This document shows, piece by piece, positions 16,472 to 24,917 of a DNA stretch of 40,874 nucleotides. The translations under genes and the position numbers were made by a program. Source of the stretch: SCQX01 sp035720945 (lineage in GTDB: Bacteria; Pseudomonadota; Gammaproteobacteria; Burkholderiales; Burkholderiaceae_B); the NCBI GenBank assembly GCA_035720945.1, contig DASTNK010000125.1:1-40874 (forward strand). Reading direction: 5' to 3'. The number at the start of each line of letters is the position of its first letter. Position 1 is the stretch's first letter. The notes beneath the pieces were generated by a model. That model saw only the letters and a list, made by a program, of their open reading frames with translations. It searched no databases and was not told the origin of the DNA.

Positions 16472-16565
16472 GCCCCAGGATGGTGGGTACTGTGTAGGCC
16501 GGCGCGTCCAGCGGTCGTGGCGCTGGCCGAACCGCCGGCCTACACAGTACCCGCCATCCTGGGGC
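16472..16565. repeat. Long nested inverted repeat (33-bp arms)
   Basis: Arms 16472-16504 and 16533-16565 are reverse complements with a single mismatch (T16484 against G16553, a G-U pair in + strand RNA). Inside the 28-base loop a second perfect stem, CCAGCG (16508-16513) with CGCTGG (16521-16526), has a 7-base loop. It lies between the 3' ends of the convergent ABC operon and MFS gene. No T-run follows. It may act as a bidirectional transcription stop or mRNA 3' stabiliser, or be a miniature mobile palindrome; copies elsewhere in the genome would tell. The flanking 16378-16471 and 16566-16610 show no gene. Confidence 0.85.
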
Positions 16566-16610
16566 TGCGAAATGGCATGCGTGGGGGGACTATGCGGGGG
16601 AGTGTGTTTC

Positions 16611-17924
16611 TCAAGTTGCTGCGGCGGCTGGTCGGCGAATCAAGAACACTGCCACCGCCGCGACTAGGCAGGCGCCGCCGGCGGCATACAGCGCGGGGTT
16701 GTAGGTCAGCAGCAGAGTGCGCACCAGGCCCGCGCCATAGGCCGCGATGGCGCCGCCTATCTGGTGTCCGGTGAAGATCCAGCCGAACACCAATCCCGCC
16801 CGCAAGCGCCCGAATGTGGCGCTCGTCAACTTCACGGTTGGTGGCACGGTGGCGATCCAGTCCATGCCGTAGAACATCGCGAACAGGGAGAGCCCGTAGA
16901 ACGTGAATTCGGAGTGCGGCAGCCAGAACAATGACAGGCCGCGCAAGCCGTAGTACCAGAACAGCAGTTTGCGGTTGTCCAGCCGGTCGGAGAGCCAGCC
17001 CGATGCGATCGTGCCCACCACGTCGAACACACCCATCATCGCCAGCACCGAGGCAGCGGGCAACTCGGCTAGCCCGTAGTCGCCACACAACGAGATGAAA
17101 TGCGTCTGGATGAGGCCACTGGTGCTCAGTCCACAGATGAAGAAAGTGCCGAACAGCACCCAGAACGTGCGATTGCGTGACACGGCGCGCAGCGTGGTGA
17201 GGGGTTCCATGAATGATGGGCGCGAGGCCGTGCGGGCCATCAGCGGCTTCGCACCCGGCTCGGCGCCATACGGCACGCTGGACACATCCTCGGGGTGGCT
17301 GCACACCATGCAGTACACCAATCCGGCCACCACCAGGCAACTCGCGCCGACCGGAAGCAATGCCACACGCCAGCCCACGTGTTCAATGAGCCAGGCCGCC
17401 AGCGGCAAGAAGGCCAGTTGTCCCGTGGACGAACTGGCTGTCAGGAGGCCGATGACCAGACCACGACGCTTATCGAACCAGCGATTCGCCACCACCGCCC
17501 CCAGAACGAGCGCGATCAGGCCGGCCCCCAGCCCCAACACCAACCCCCACAGCACTACCAATTGCCAGACCTGCGTCATCATTGTGGCCGACAGCAACGC
17601 CACCGTGATCAACACCAAGGCCCCGCACATCAGCGTGCGCAGTTCGTAGCGTTCCATCAAGATGGCCGCGAAGGGCCCCATGAGCCCGAACAGAGCGAAT
17701 CGCAATGCCAGCGCCGATGATATCTGTTCAACGCTCCAGCCGAATTCATGCGACAGAGGTCGAATGAACGCGCCAGGCAGGCCGATCGCCGCCGCCGAAA
17801 CCAGCATGGTGAGAAACACCAGCAACGCCATCATCCAGGCGTAGTGGATATTGCGCCGGCCAAGCCACCTCGCGGCGTAGGTTGCGAACATGGGGACATT
17901 TCCCGTCGATAAGAAGACGCTCAT
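16611..17924 (-). CDS. MFS transporter (oxalate/formate-antiporter-like group)
   Basis: A polytopic inner-membrane transporter of the major facilitator superfamily, 437 residues and about 12 hydrophobic helices. After a short N-terminus comes HYAWMMALLVFLTMLVSAA; the loop ANRWFDKRRGLVIGLLTAS between helices 4 and 5 is typical of the monocarboxylate/oxalate-formate-like MFS group, as is SGWLSDRLDNRKLLFWYYG in the second half. Substrate unknown. The start is uncertain: ATG 17924 is used, and ATG 17891 is equally possible; neither has a clear ribosome site. It lies downstream of livF on the same strand (92 bases), so it may be read from the same transcript, but its role there is unclear. Confidence 0.88.
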   Translation of the reverse strand: MSVFLSTGNVPMFATYAARWLGRRNIHYAWMMALLVFLTMLVSAAAIGLPGAFIRPLSHEFGWSVEQISSALALRFALFGLMGPFAAILMERYELRTLMCGALVLITVALLSATMMTQVWQLVVLWGLVLGLGAGLIALVLGAVVANRWFDKRRGLVIGLLTASSSTGQLAFLPLAAWLIEHVGWRVALLPVGASCLVVAGLVYCMVCSHPEDVSSVPYGAEPGAKPLMARTASRPSFMEPLTTLRAVSRNRTFWVLFGTFFICGLSTSGLIQTHFISLCGDYGLAELPAASVLAMMGVFDVVGTIASGWLSDRLDNRKLLFWYYGLRGLSLFWLPHSEFTFYGLSLFAMFYGMDWIATVPPTVKLTSATFGRLRAGLVFGWIFTGHQIGGAIAAYGAGLVRTLLLTYNPALYAAGGACLVAAVAVFLIRRPAAAAT

Positions 17925-18016
17925 TATCGCGACGGATCAACATGACGTAAATGACGGAAAAGCCTCATTTCACGACATCAATGCCCAGGTGCCCGGACCA
18001 CGGGCGGCGAAAGGGC

Positions 18017-18736
18017 CTACAACCCCAGATAGGCCTGCCTGACATTATCGGAAGACAGGATTTCCTCGGCATTGCCCTGCAATGCGATGGCGCCGCTTTG
18101 CATGACGTACGCGCGGGCGGCGATTTCAAGCGCCTGCGCCATGTTCTGCTCGACCAGCAGGATGGATGTGCCGGAACGATTCAGGTCGGCCAGCGTGTCG
18201 AACACCGTCTCCACCAGCAGCGGGGAAAGCCCCAGGCTGGGTTCGTCGACCAGAAGCAGCCGGGGGCCGCTCATGAGCGCCCGGCCGATGGCCAGCATCT
18301 GGCGCTCTCCCCCCGAGAGCGTGCCCGCGATCTGGGCGCGCCGCTCGGCCAGGCGGGGGAACAAGGCATAGACCTGATCGAGGCGTTCCTGATAGACCGC
18401 CCCCTTGCGGACGGTGTAGGCGCCCAGACGCAGATTCTGTTCGACCGGCTGCCGGGCGAACACCCGCCCACCTTCCGGAATGAGAGCGATGCCGCGCCGA
18501 ACCAGCGCGTCAGGCGTCAAAGCGGTGATGTCGTCACCGTCGAACGTCACGCGCCCCGCCTTTGGCTTGACGGACCCCACGATGGACAGCAGCGTGCTGG
18601 ATTTGCCCGCCCCATTGGCGCCCAGCAGCGCCGTGATTTCGCCATGGCGCACCTCCAGAGAGATCCCCCGCACCGCCTGCACGCCGCCGTAGGCCACATG
18701 CAGATCGTCCACTTTCAGCAGCACACTATCCGGCAC
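18017..18736 (-). CDS. livF: Branched-chain-amino-acid-type ABC transporter ATPase LivF
   Basis: One of the two ATPases of a Liv-type amino acid importer (239 aa). Walker A GANGAGKSSTLLSIVG, signature TLSGGERQMLAIGRAL, Walker B LLLVDEPSLGL and the LivF-typical LVEQNMAQALEIA are visible. The GTG start at 18736 has an AAGGA ribosome site and overlaps the 3' end of livG by 11 bases, indicating coupled translation. It is the last gene of the five-gene set SBP-livH-livM-livG-livF. Substrate specificity is set by the binding protein and is not known. Confidence 0.95.
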   Translation of the reverse strand: MPDSVLLKVDDLHVAYGGVQAVRGISLEVRHGEITALLGANGAGKSSTLLSIVGSVKPKAGRVTFDGDDITALTPDALVRRGIALIPEGGRVFARQPVEQNLRLGAYTVRKGAVYQERLDQVYALFPRLAERRAQIAGTLSGGERQMLAIGRALMSGPRLLLVDEPSLGLSPLLVETVFDTLADLNRSGTSILLVEQNMAQALEIAARAYVMQSGAIALQGNAEEILSSDNVRQAYLGL

Positions 18737-19451
18737 GATATTTCCTTCCGAGGTAGGCCTCGATCACGGTGGGATTGCGCACCACATCTTCGGGCGTGCC
18801 CGAGGCGATCAGTTGCCCGAAGTCCAGCACCAACACGCGATGCGCCAGGCGCATGACGACTTCCAGCACGTGCTCGACAATGAGCAGCGTGACGCCGCCC
18901 GCGTGAATGGACCGCAGGATTTCCGCCAGGGCCACCGCCTCGCTGGGGTTGAGCCCGCCCGCCACCTCGTCCAACAACAGCATCTTGGGCGAACTCGCCA
19001 GCGCCCGGGCAAGCTCGATGCGCTTCTGCCCCGCCACGTTCAGTTCCCCGGCGGGTGTCATGCCGCGATCAGTCAGTCCGACCGAGTCGAGCACCCGCCA
19101 GGCGACCTCCCGCGCGGCATCGAGCGTGGGGTGCCGCAGCAACGCGCCGACCATCACGTTCTCGAGCACGGTCATGGCCGCGAAGCTGCGCGGTATCTGG
19201 TAGGTGCGCATCAAGCCCATGGCGGCGATGGCCTCGGGCGTGCGCCCCACCAATTCCTTGCCATCGAAGCGCACGTGCCCGGAGGTGGGCGCATGATGTC
19301 CGGCCAGCCCATTGAACAGCGTGCTCTTGCCCGCCCCGTTCGGCCCGATGATGGCGACGATCTCGCCCGCTTCAACGCTGAGGTTGATATCGCGATTGGC
19401 GATCAAGCCCCCGAAGCGTTTCGTCAGGTTTTCAACTTCCAGAAGAGCCAC
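18726..19451 (-). CDS. livG: Branched-chain-amino-acid-type ABC transporter ATPase LivG
   Basis: Second ATPase of the Liv-type importer (241 aa). It has Walker A GPNGAGKSTLFNGLAG, a Walker B LLLDEVAGGLNPSEA and the LivG-type IVEHVLEVVMRLAHRVLVLDFG. The signature region reads LNVAGQKRIELARAL: the usual LSxGQ is here VAGQ, a variant common in LivG proteins. A GTG start at 19451 with a GAGGT ribosome site overlaps livM by 20 bases. It acts at the inner membrane as a heterodimer with LivF. Confidence 0.95.
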   Translation of the reverse strand: MALLEVENLTKRFGGLIANRDINLSVEAGEIVAIIGPNGAGKSTLFNGLAGHHAPTSGHVRFDGKELVGRTPEAIAAMGLMRTYQIPRSFAAMTVLENVMVGALLRHPTLDAAREVAWRVLDSVGLTDRGMTPAGELNVAGQKRIELARALASSPKMLLLDEVAGGLNPSEAVALAEILRSIHAGGVTLLIVEHVLEVVMRLAHRVLVLDFGQLIASGTPEDVVRNPTVIEAYLGRKYRAG

Positions 19452-20514
19452 GGCGAAACCTCAAGGTAATCAGGCCTTTCGGCAGGAACAGGCTGACCAG
19501 GATGATCGCCAGGCCATACAGCAGCAGGTCCAGTCCGCTGCCCGAGCTGCCCAGCGCCACACGCATGCCCTCGCCAAGGGGGATGAGCACCGCCGCGCCC
19601 AGCCATGGCCCCACCAGGCTGCCGATGCCGCCCAGAATGGCCACCAGCACGATCTGGATGGACAGTGTGAGGCTGAACGCGGAATCGGGGTCGATGAAGC
19701 CGATGTAGATCGCGTAGAACCCACCCCACACCCCGGTGATCGCGGCCGAGAGCACGAAGGCCCACATCTTGTAGCGTTCGGCCGGCACGCCAAGGCTGCG
19801 CGCGGCGGCCTCGTCGCCATTGATGGCCCGCCAGTAGTACCCGGTCTTGGAGCGCGCCAGCGCCACGGTCGCCCACAGCGTGAGCAGCGCCAGCCCGAAC
19901 GCTATCCAGTAGTACGGCGCCTTGGAGCGAAACAGCAGCAGCCACGCATTGTTGGCGATGGGCGCCTCCACCCCGGTCGCGCCTCCCGCCCAGGACCAGT
20001 TGACCACCAGCAGTTGCGCCACCGACAGCAGCGCGATGGTCGCCATGGCGAAATAGTGCCCCGTGAGCCGCAGTGTGGGCCGTCCGACGATGAACGCCAC
20101 CGCCGCCGCGACCACGCCCCCGAGAGGGATGCCCAGCCAGGGACTCAGGTGCCAGTTCTGAAGGAGCAATAGGGTCGTGTAGGCGCCCACGCCCAGAAAC
20201 ACCGCGTGGCCGAACGACACCCGGCCCAGGAAGCCACCCACCAGGTTCCAGGCGGCGCCCAGCGCGCCGTACATCAGCAGCATCACCACGATCTGCTGGG
20301 AAAACGGATCGGGAACGAGGAACGGGAAGATCGCCAGCGCCACGATGACAATGACGAGCCAGATCAGGGCCGTGCGCCGGCGCGCCGGCGCACGCGGATC
20401 GGGCATGACACCGGCAGCCGGGGACGCGATGCCTGCCGCAGGCGGCGGGGCGCTCCCAGCGGGTGGCGCGGCACCTTCCTGGCGCTGCGGGGAAAGCTGG
20501 TTGGGTTCGCCCAT
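19432..20514 (-). CDS. livM: Branched-chain-amino-acid-type ABC transporter permease LivM
   Basis: A polytopic inner-membrane permease (360 aa) of the LivM family, seen in AWNLVGGFLGRVSFGHAVFLGVGAY, VGRPTLRLTGHYFAMATIAL, the coupling loop RSLGVPAERYKMWAFVLSA and AILGGIGSLVGPWLGA. The N-terminus carries about 45 residues of Pro/Ala/Gln-rich sequence before the first helix, longer than typical LivM. The gene follows livH by one base and overlaps livG. The ATG at 20514 is supported by AGGTGG upstream. Confidence 0.94.
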   Translation of the reverse strand: MGEPNQLSPQRQEGAAPPAGSAPPPAAGIASPAAGVMPDPRAPARRRTALIWLVIVIVALAIFPFLVPDPFSQQIVVMLLMYGALGAAWNLVGGFLGRVSFGHAVFLGVGAYTTLLLLQNWHLSPWLGIPLGGVVAAAVAFIVGRPTLRLTGHYFAMATIALLSVAQLLVVNWSWAGGATGVEAPIANNAWLLLFRSKAPYYWIAFGLALLTLWATVALARSKTGYYWRAINGDEAAARSLGVPAERYKMWAFVLSAAITGVWGGFYAIYIGFIDPDSAFSLTLSIQIVLVAILGGIGSLVGPWLGAAVLIPLGEGMRVALGSSGSGLDLLLYGLAIILVSLFLPKGLITLRFRRGSSGS

Positions 20515-20515
20515 G

Positions 20516-21367
20516 TCACCACCTGCCGAAAAGACCGCGTGGCCGATACCAGAGCACCAGCAGGAAGATCAGGAAGATGCTGACCATCTTGTACGCGGGA
20601 AGGAACAAATAGCCGGTCATGGATTCGATGACGCCAATGAGAATCCCCGATATGAAAGCCCCCGGCAGCGAGCCGAACCCGCCCATGGCCACCGCCACGA
20701 AAGCCAACAGGCCGAACACGTTGCCCACCGAAGGGAACACATAGAAGAACGTCGTGAGCAATGCCCCCGCAAGCCCCACGGCGGCGCTGCCCAGGATCCA
20801 CACCTGCGCGTTGACCCGGTCGGACGCGATGCCCACCAGGGAGGCCGCCTGACGGTCCTCGGCCACCGCCTGCAGCGCATGCCCCCAGCGCGTGCGGTAC
20901 ACCAGGAAGAACAGCAGCACGATCACCACCAGCGACACGATCCCGGTGCCGACCTGGGGCAGTCCCAGGTTGATGCCACCCACGCTCACACTGCCAGACA
21001 GCCAGGTGTTGGGCAGATTGCGATAATCGGGCGAGAAGGCAATGAACGCCAGCTGGCGCAGCACCAGCCCCAGGCCGAAAGTGGCCAGGATGACGATCAT
21101 GGGGGGCCCGCGCTGCAACGGGCGGATGATGAGCGCGAACGACAGAAAGCCCACGAACCCCAGCAGACACGCCACCAGGGGCGCCGACAAGGTGGGGTCC
21201 ACATGTCCCAGGGTGAACAGCCAATAGGCCGCGTACATGCCCAGCATGAGGAAATCACCGTGCGCGAAATTGATGACGTCGGTGATCCCCCAGATCAACG
21301 CCAGGCCGACCGCGATCAGCGCATAGATCAAACCGTTCAACAAACCCGTGACTAGCGCCTCGAACAC
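20516..21367 (-). CDS. livH: Branched-chain-amino-acid-type ABC transporter permease LivH
   Basis: The LivH-type permease (283 aa) paired with LivM in the inner-membrane pore. Typical blocks are GLLNGLIYALIAVGLALIWGITDVINFAHGDFLMLG at the N-terminus, the coupling region HALQAVAEDRQAASLVGI and AVAMGGFGSLPGAFISGILIG. It starts at GTG 21367 with an AAGGGG ribosome site. It is separated from the binding-protein gene by a 79-base gap carrying a stem-loop (21410-21441). Confidence 0.95.
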   Translation of the reverse strand: MFEALVTGLLNGLIYALIAVGLALIWGITDVINFAHGDFLMLGMYAAYWLFTLGHVDPTLSAPLVACLLGFVGFLSFALIIRPLQRGPPMIVILATFGLGLVLRQLAFIAFSPDYRNLPNTWLSGSVSVGGINLGLPQVGTGIVSLVVIVLLFFLVYRTRWGHALQAVAEDRQAASLVGIASDRVNAQVWILGSAAVGLAGALLTTFFYVFPSVGNVFGLLAFVAVAMGGFGSLPGAFISGILIGVIESMTGYLFLPAYKMVSIFLIFLLVLWYRPRGLFGRW

Positions 21368-21409
21368 GGTGATCCCCTTGCTGAGTTATGAATGGACTGG
21401 CGTCCGCGG

Positions 21410-21441
21410 ATATCGGTGTGGATGACGATCCGCACCGATAT
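21410..21441 (-). terminator. Intra-operon stem-loop after the Liv binding-protein gene
   Basis: ATATCGGTGTGG (21410-21421) and CCGCACCGATAT (21430-21441) form a 12-bp stem with one mismatch and an 8-base loop, directly behind the binding-protein stop and before livH. There is no clean T-run. Partial termination or 3' protection, giving more binding protein than permease, is the usual role of such structures; that is inference here. Confidence 0.5.
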
Positions 21442-21446
21442 TTCGC

Positions 21447-22697
21447 TTATTTGCCCCAGGTGAACGGCAGCTTGGGCAGATCCGCCATCTTTTTGTAGCG
21501 CGCGGGCCAGACGGTGTGGTATTCCGTGCCCTCGAGTTGCAGGATCAGGCCCTGCCCCTCCACGTTCTGGCCGGTCTTGTCGAACTTGACGCCCTCCCAG
21601 GGCATGATGATTTGATTGACGGTCAGGTTGGTGGCGGCCAGCGCCTGGCGGATGGCATCGGGCTTGGTGGAGCCGGCGCGGTTGATGGCATCGGCCAGCA
21701 CCAGCATGCCCTGCACCGAGCGCGCGCTGTTGCCGTTCAGGTTATTGCCGGTCTTGGCCTTGAACATGTCGTTGATCTGCTTGATGATGGGCTTGGCCGT
21801 GTACAGGTCGTTGCCCCAGACGTCGCGGGTCAGCACACCTTGCACCTGCGGCCCCACTTCGGAAATGAAGCGCGGGTCGATGAAGCCGGCATCATTGGCC
21901 AGGAAGATGGGCGGCGCGTATTTCATCTGGCGCATGGTGCGCACAAACAGCATGGCGTCGGACGTGTAGCTGGCGAAGATGGCGACGTCGGGTTTGGCTG
22001 CGGCCAGCTTCTGGGTTTCCGCGTTGAGCGACGGCGCCCCCGCCGAATACGCGATATTGGCCACGATGGTGCGGCCCGACTGCTTGGCGAATTTCTCGAC
22101 AGCCTTGTAGGTGTTCACCCCGAAGTCGGTGTTCTCATAGACGACGGCGATCTTCTTGGTGGGCAGGTTCTTGATACCGTCCAGGAACTGCATCATGTTG
22201 TGGATGAAGGTTTCGTCGTTCGGCGTAGTGCGGAAGAACCACTTGTAGCCGCGCTCGGTCAGTTCGGGGCTGCTGGATTCCGGGTTCATGTAGGGAATCT
22301 GACGTTGCTCGGCGATGCGGCTGGTGGTCTTGGTGACCGCCGACTGATACGCCCCGACCAGCGCAACCACGTGGTCGTGGTCGATGAGGCGCTGGGCCTC
22401 GGCCTGCCCGACGCTGGGGCTGCCCTGCGAGTCGGCGAAAATGACCTTGATCTTGGCCCCATCCAGTTTCGGCAGGCCGGCGCCGGCCGCCAGGGGGATA
22501 CCTTTGAGTTCGGGGTGCTTGTTGTTGACGATGTCGACCGCCAGTTCGATGGCCTGCTTGAGCTGCGTGCCCGTGGAGGCGAGCGCGCCGGACAGCGGGT
22601 AGATGGCGCCGATGGTGATGACCTTATCCTGGGCCGTTGCATTCTGCGCCAACGCAATGCCCAGGCAGGAAAGCAATACCGCAAGCAACTTTTTCAT
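21447..22697 (-). CDS. Periplasmic binding protein of Liv-type amino acid ABC transporter
   Basis: A 416-residue substrate-binding protein of the Leu/Ile/Val-binding (type I periplasmic) family, with a signal peptide (MKKLLAVLLSCLGIALAQNA, cleavage near ATA-Q). Recognisable are VITIGAIYPLSGALASTGTQ, VALVGAYQSAVT, YMNPESSSPELTERGYKWFFRT and VYENTDFGVNTYKAVEKF. The ATG at 22697 has an AAGGAG ribosome site with 7-base spacing. It heads the livHMGF operon. At 416 residues it belongs to the larger binding proteins of this family, which bind varied amino acids, amides or aromatic acids rather than only Leu/Ile/Val. Neighbouring DUF1445 and GGT genes hint at glutamate-derived ligands. Confidence 0.92.
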   Translation of the reverse strand: MKKLLAVLLSCLGIALAQNATAQDKVITIGAIYPLSGALASTGTQLKQAIELAVDIVNNKHPELKGIPLAAGAGLPKLDGAKIKVIFADSQGSPSVGQAEAQRLIDHDHVVALVGAYQSAVTKTTSRIAEQRQIPYMNPESSSPELTERGYKWFFRTTPNDETFIHNMMQFLDGIKNLPTKKIAVVYENTDFGVNTYKAVEKFAKQSGRTIVANIAYSAGAPSLNAETQKLAAAKPDVAIFASYTSDAMLFVRTMRQMKYAPPIFLANDAGFIDPRFISEVGPQVQGVLTRDVWGNDLYTAKPIIKQINDMFKAKTGNNLNGNSARSVQGMLVLADAINRAGSTKPDAIRQALAATNLTVNQIIMPWEGVKFDKTGQNVEGQGLILQLEGTEYHTVWPARYKKMADLPKLPFTWGK

Positions 22698-22880
22698 CTT
22701 GAGTCTCCTTTGAAACGACAATCGTGGTTTTTATGATCGGTGTCGTGCGCGACCCGGCCCACCCGCACGGGCGTGGCTCAAGTCAACGGGCGGGGTAGTG
22801 TCCGGCCGCATGGTGTCATGGTAAAGAGTGACCGCGCGCCGCGCAAGAATCTTTCCAGAAGGCGAGGGGAAACCAGTGCA

Positions 22881-23654
22881 TCAGAACGCGGCCAGCGCTG
22901 AATTCAAGAGGTCGGTCACCAGCATGTGGCCGGGCTTGTGTGTGATGGCCAGCGGCAACCGGGCCGATTTGATGGCTTCCTGCGGGGTGACGCCGCAAGC
23001 CCAGAACACCGGAAGTTCGTCGGCATGGATTTCCACCGCGTCTCCATAGTCGGGCGCCTGCAAGTCAGCGATGCCCAGCAGGGACGGATCGCCCAGATGG
23101 ACCGGTGCGCCATGCACGGCCGGAAACCGGCTGGTGATCTGGATGGCGCGGATCGCGTTGCGGCTCGTCATGGGGCGCATGCTGACCACCAGGTTGCCGC
23201 CGAATGGCCCCGCTTTCCCGTTGGGCACAGAGGTACGGTACATCGCGATGTTGCGCCCCTCTTGGATATGGCGCAGCGGCACGCCGGCCTGCATCAACAT
23301 GTGCTCGAACGAGAACGAGCAGCCGATGGCGAACACCACGAAACCGGGCTGCCAGATCTCGCGCAGATCGGTGAGCTCTTCGGCGCGTTCGCCATTGCGA
23401 TACACGTAATAACCCGGCAGATCGGTGCGGATGTCGATGTCGTCGCCCAGCATGGGCATTTGCCATTGCCCGGGCTCGCCCACCCCCAGCAGCGGACACG
23501 GCTTGGGGTTGAGGTGACAGAAACGCATGAAGTCCGCCGCCTGTTCGCGCGGCAGGATGGCGAGATTGGCCTGGGCATAATCGCCGCAAACACCCGCCGT
23601 GGGCTTGCGGAAATGGCCTTGCCGAATCTGGTGTCGGAGATCACTGGGAGTCAT
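22881..23654 (-). CDS. DUF1445 / D-glutamate cyclase-family putative hydro-lyase
   Basis: A 257-residue cytoplasmic protein of the DUF1445 family (PF07286; annotated as putative hydro-lyase, with D-glutamate cyclase activity known for a eukaryotic member). Diagnostic blocks are YAQANLAILPREQAADFMRFC, NPKPCPLLGVGEPG, DIRTDLPGYYVYRNG, VFAIGCSFSFE, HIQEGRNIAMYRTSVP and FPAVHGAPVHLGDP, ending with VFWACGVTPQEA and ITHKPGHMLVTDL. The ATG at 23654 is chosen for its GAGGT ribosome site. It lies on the same strand downstream of a LysR-shared divergent promoter region and upstream of the Liv operon. Bacterial relatives are often near 5-oxoprolinase genes; none is present in this window. Confidence 0.92.
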   Translation of the reverse strand: MTPSDLRHQIRQGHFRKPTAGVCGDYAQANLAILPREQAADFMRFCHLNPKPCPLLGVGEPGQWQMPMLGDDIDIRTDLPGYYVYRNGERAEELTDLREIWQPGFVVFAIGCSFSFEHMLMQAGVPLRHIQEGRNIAMYRTSVPNGKAGPFGGNLVVSMRPMTSRNAIRAIQITSRFPAVHGAPVHLGDPSLLGIADLQAPDYGDAVEIHADELPVFWACGVTPQEAIKSARLPLAITHKPGHMLVTDLLNSALAAF

Positions 23655-23771
23655 GCCGAAACCTCGATGGTGAAAAGAAAAACAGGATTCATGCAAGCCC
23701 CCGCCGGATTCGAGGGCGCCGTGCCTGCTCTTGTGTTCCTGATTGAATGATAGTCTCCCCTGGGATCATAG

Positions 23772-23791
23772 GAACAATTAAAATTTTGTTC
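23772..23791. promoter_or_regulatory. Divergent promoter region with LysR-type inverted repeat
   Basis: GAACAA (23772-23777) and TTGTTC (23786-23791) form a perfect inverted repeat around TTAAAATT, centred in the 189-base gap between the DUF1445 gene and the divergent LysR gene. The tract from 23757 to 23835 is strongly AT-rich against a GC-rich background. LysR regulators usually bind such imperfect dyads between themselves and a divergent target, so control of the DUF1445 gene (and perhaps the Liv operon) is the natural inference. Confidence 0.55.
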
Positions 23792-23843
23792 TACCTACTT
23801 TTTTTACGCCATGTTGTATATTTTTTCTTAACACCATTCGACC

Positions 23844-24782
23844 ATGAACACCCGATTCATCGAAACGTTCATCATGCTGGCCCGTCTCAAGAGCTTCCGC
23901 GCCACGGCCAACGCGCTGCACGCCACGCCAGCGGCCATCTCGCAGCGCATCAAAAGCCTGGAAGACGATCTGCGTACAGAACTGATAGATCGCACCACAA
24001 AGACATTCCGTCTTACCGCCAACGGCAACCGTCTGCTCGGCCACGCTCGCTCGATCATGGACGCAGTGCGCAAGATGGAAGCCGCCGCGCACCAGGAAGG
24101 CACCGTGCGCGGCTGCCTGCGCCTGGGCGTCAACGAAACCGTGGTGCATAGTTGGCTCGCCCAGTACATGACACTGCTCAACCGAACGTACCCCGAACTC
24201 GAGGTCGAACTTTCGGTGGAGATCAGCAGCGTGATGCAGAAGCTTCTGCTGGCGGGCGACCTGGATCTGGTCCTGCGCGTGGAAGGCATCGACAACGAGA
24301 AGATCGTTTCCGACGCGCTGGCCATCTACCCGGTACGCTGGATCGCCCGCAAAGGCTTCGTGCCCCAACGCAAGGGCGACGCCATCAAGACCATGCTGCG
24401 CTACCCCGTCTTGACGTTCGGGCGCGGCACGGCGCCACAACGCGCCATCGTGCAGATCGTGAGCACGCTCGCCAATCAGGCCGACATCCCGGTCGGCCAG
24501 GCCCGTGTGATGTGCTCACCGTCCGTCGCGGCCATCGTCCAGTTGATACGCGACGGCTTTGGTGTCGCCGCCATCCCCGCGCTTTTCGTCGCCAATGAGA
24601 TCGACAGTGGCGCGTTCGTCGAACTACCCATACAGCCCACGCCACCGTCCATCGTCCTGTCCATGTGCCGACACGCTGATGCCGACAGGTACGTGCATGC
24701 TGCGGCCGACGTGGCGCGCGCGGCCTGCGGAGAATATTGCCGACAGACTGACAGACGGCTGGTGGAGGCCGTGGCGGATTAG
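23844..24782 (+). CDS. LysR-family transcriptional regulator
   Basis: A 312-residue LysR regulator: an N-terminal winged HTH (residues 1-60; FIETFIMLARLKSFRATANAL, TPAAISQRIKSLEDDL, LTANGNRLL) followed by a linker helix and a periplasmic-binding-like effector domain (from about residue 90, GCLRLGVNETVVHSWL; later IVQLIRDGFGVAAIPALFV). It is divergent from the DUF1445 gene and lies 135 bases upstream of the gamma-glutamyltransferase gene on the same strand. This arrangement suggests that it controls one or both in response to a small molecule. The effector is unknown. Confidence 0.93.
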   Translation: MNTRFIETFIMLARLKSFRATANALHATPAAISQRIKSLEDDLRTELIDRTTKTFRLTANGNRLLGHARSIMDAVRKMEAAAHQEGTVRGCLRLGVNETVVHSWLAQYMTLLNRTYPELEVELSVEISSVMQKLLLAGDLDLVLRVEGIDNEKIVSDALAIYPVRWIARKGFVPQRKGDAIKTMLRYPVLTFGRGTAPQRAIVQIVSTLANQADIPVGQARVMCSPSVAAIVQLIRDGFGVAAIPALFVANEIDSGAFVELPIQPTPPSIVLSMCRHADADRYVHAAADVARAACGEYCRQTDRRLVEAVAD

Positions 24783-24917
24783 GGTCTATCGCGCTACGGG
24801 GCGCCCTTCGATAAGGCGGGCTCCAGAACACGCATGAGCGCCGACCACATTGATGAGACAGTACACTGACACGACCCACCGCCATTCTCCTGACGCCGCC
24901 AACCTGGGCCTGCCACC

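Noticed and set aside
21516..22736. A 406-codon plus-strand frame over the Liv binding-protein gene
   Set aside because: The opposite strand carries a clear signal peptide and family motifs; this frame has none.
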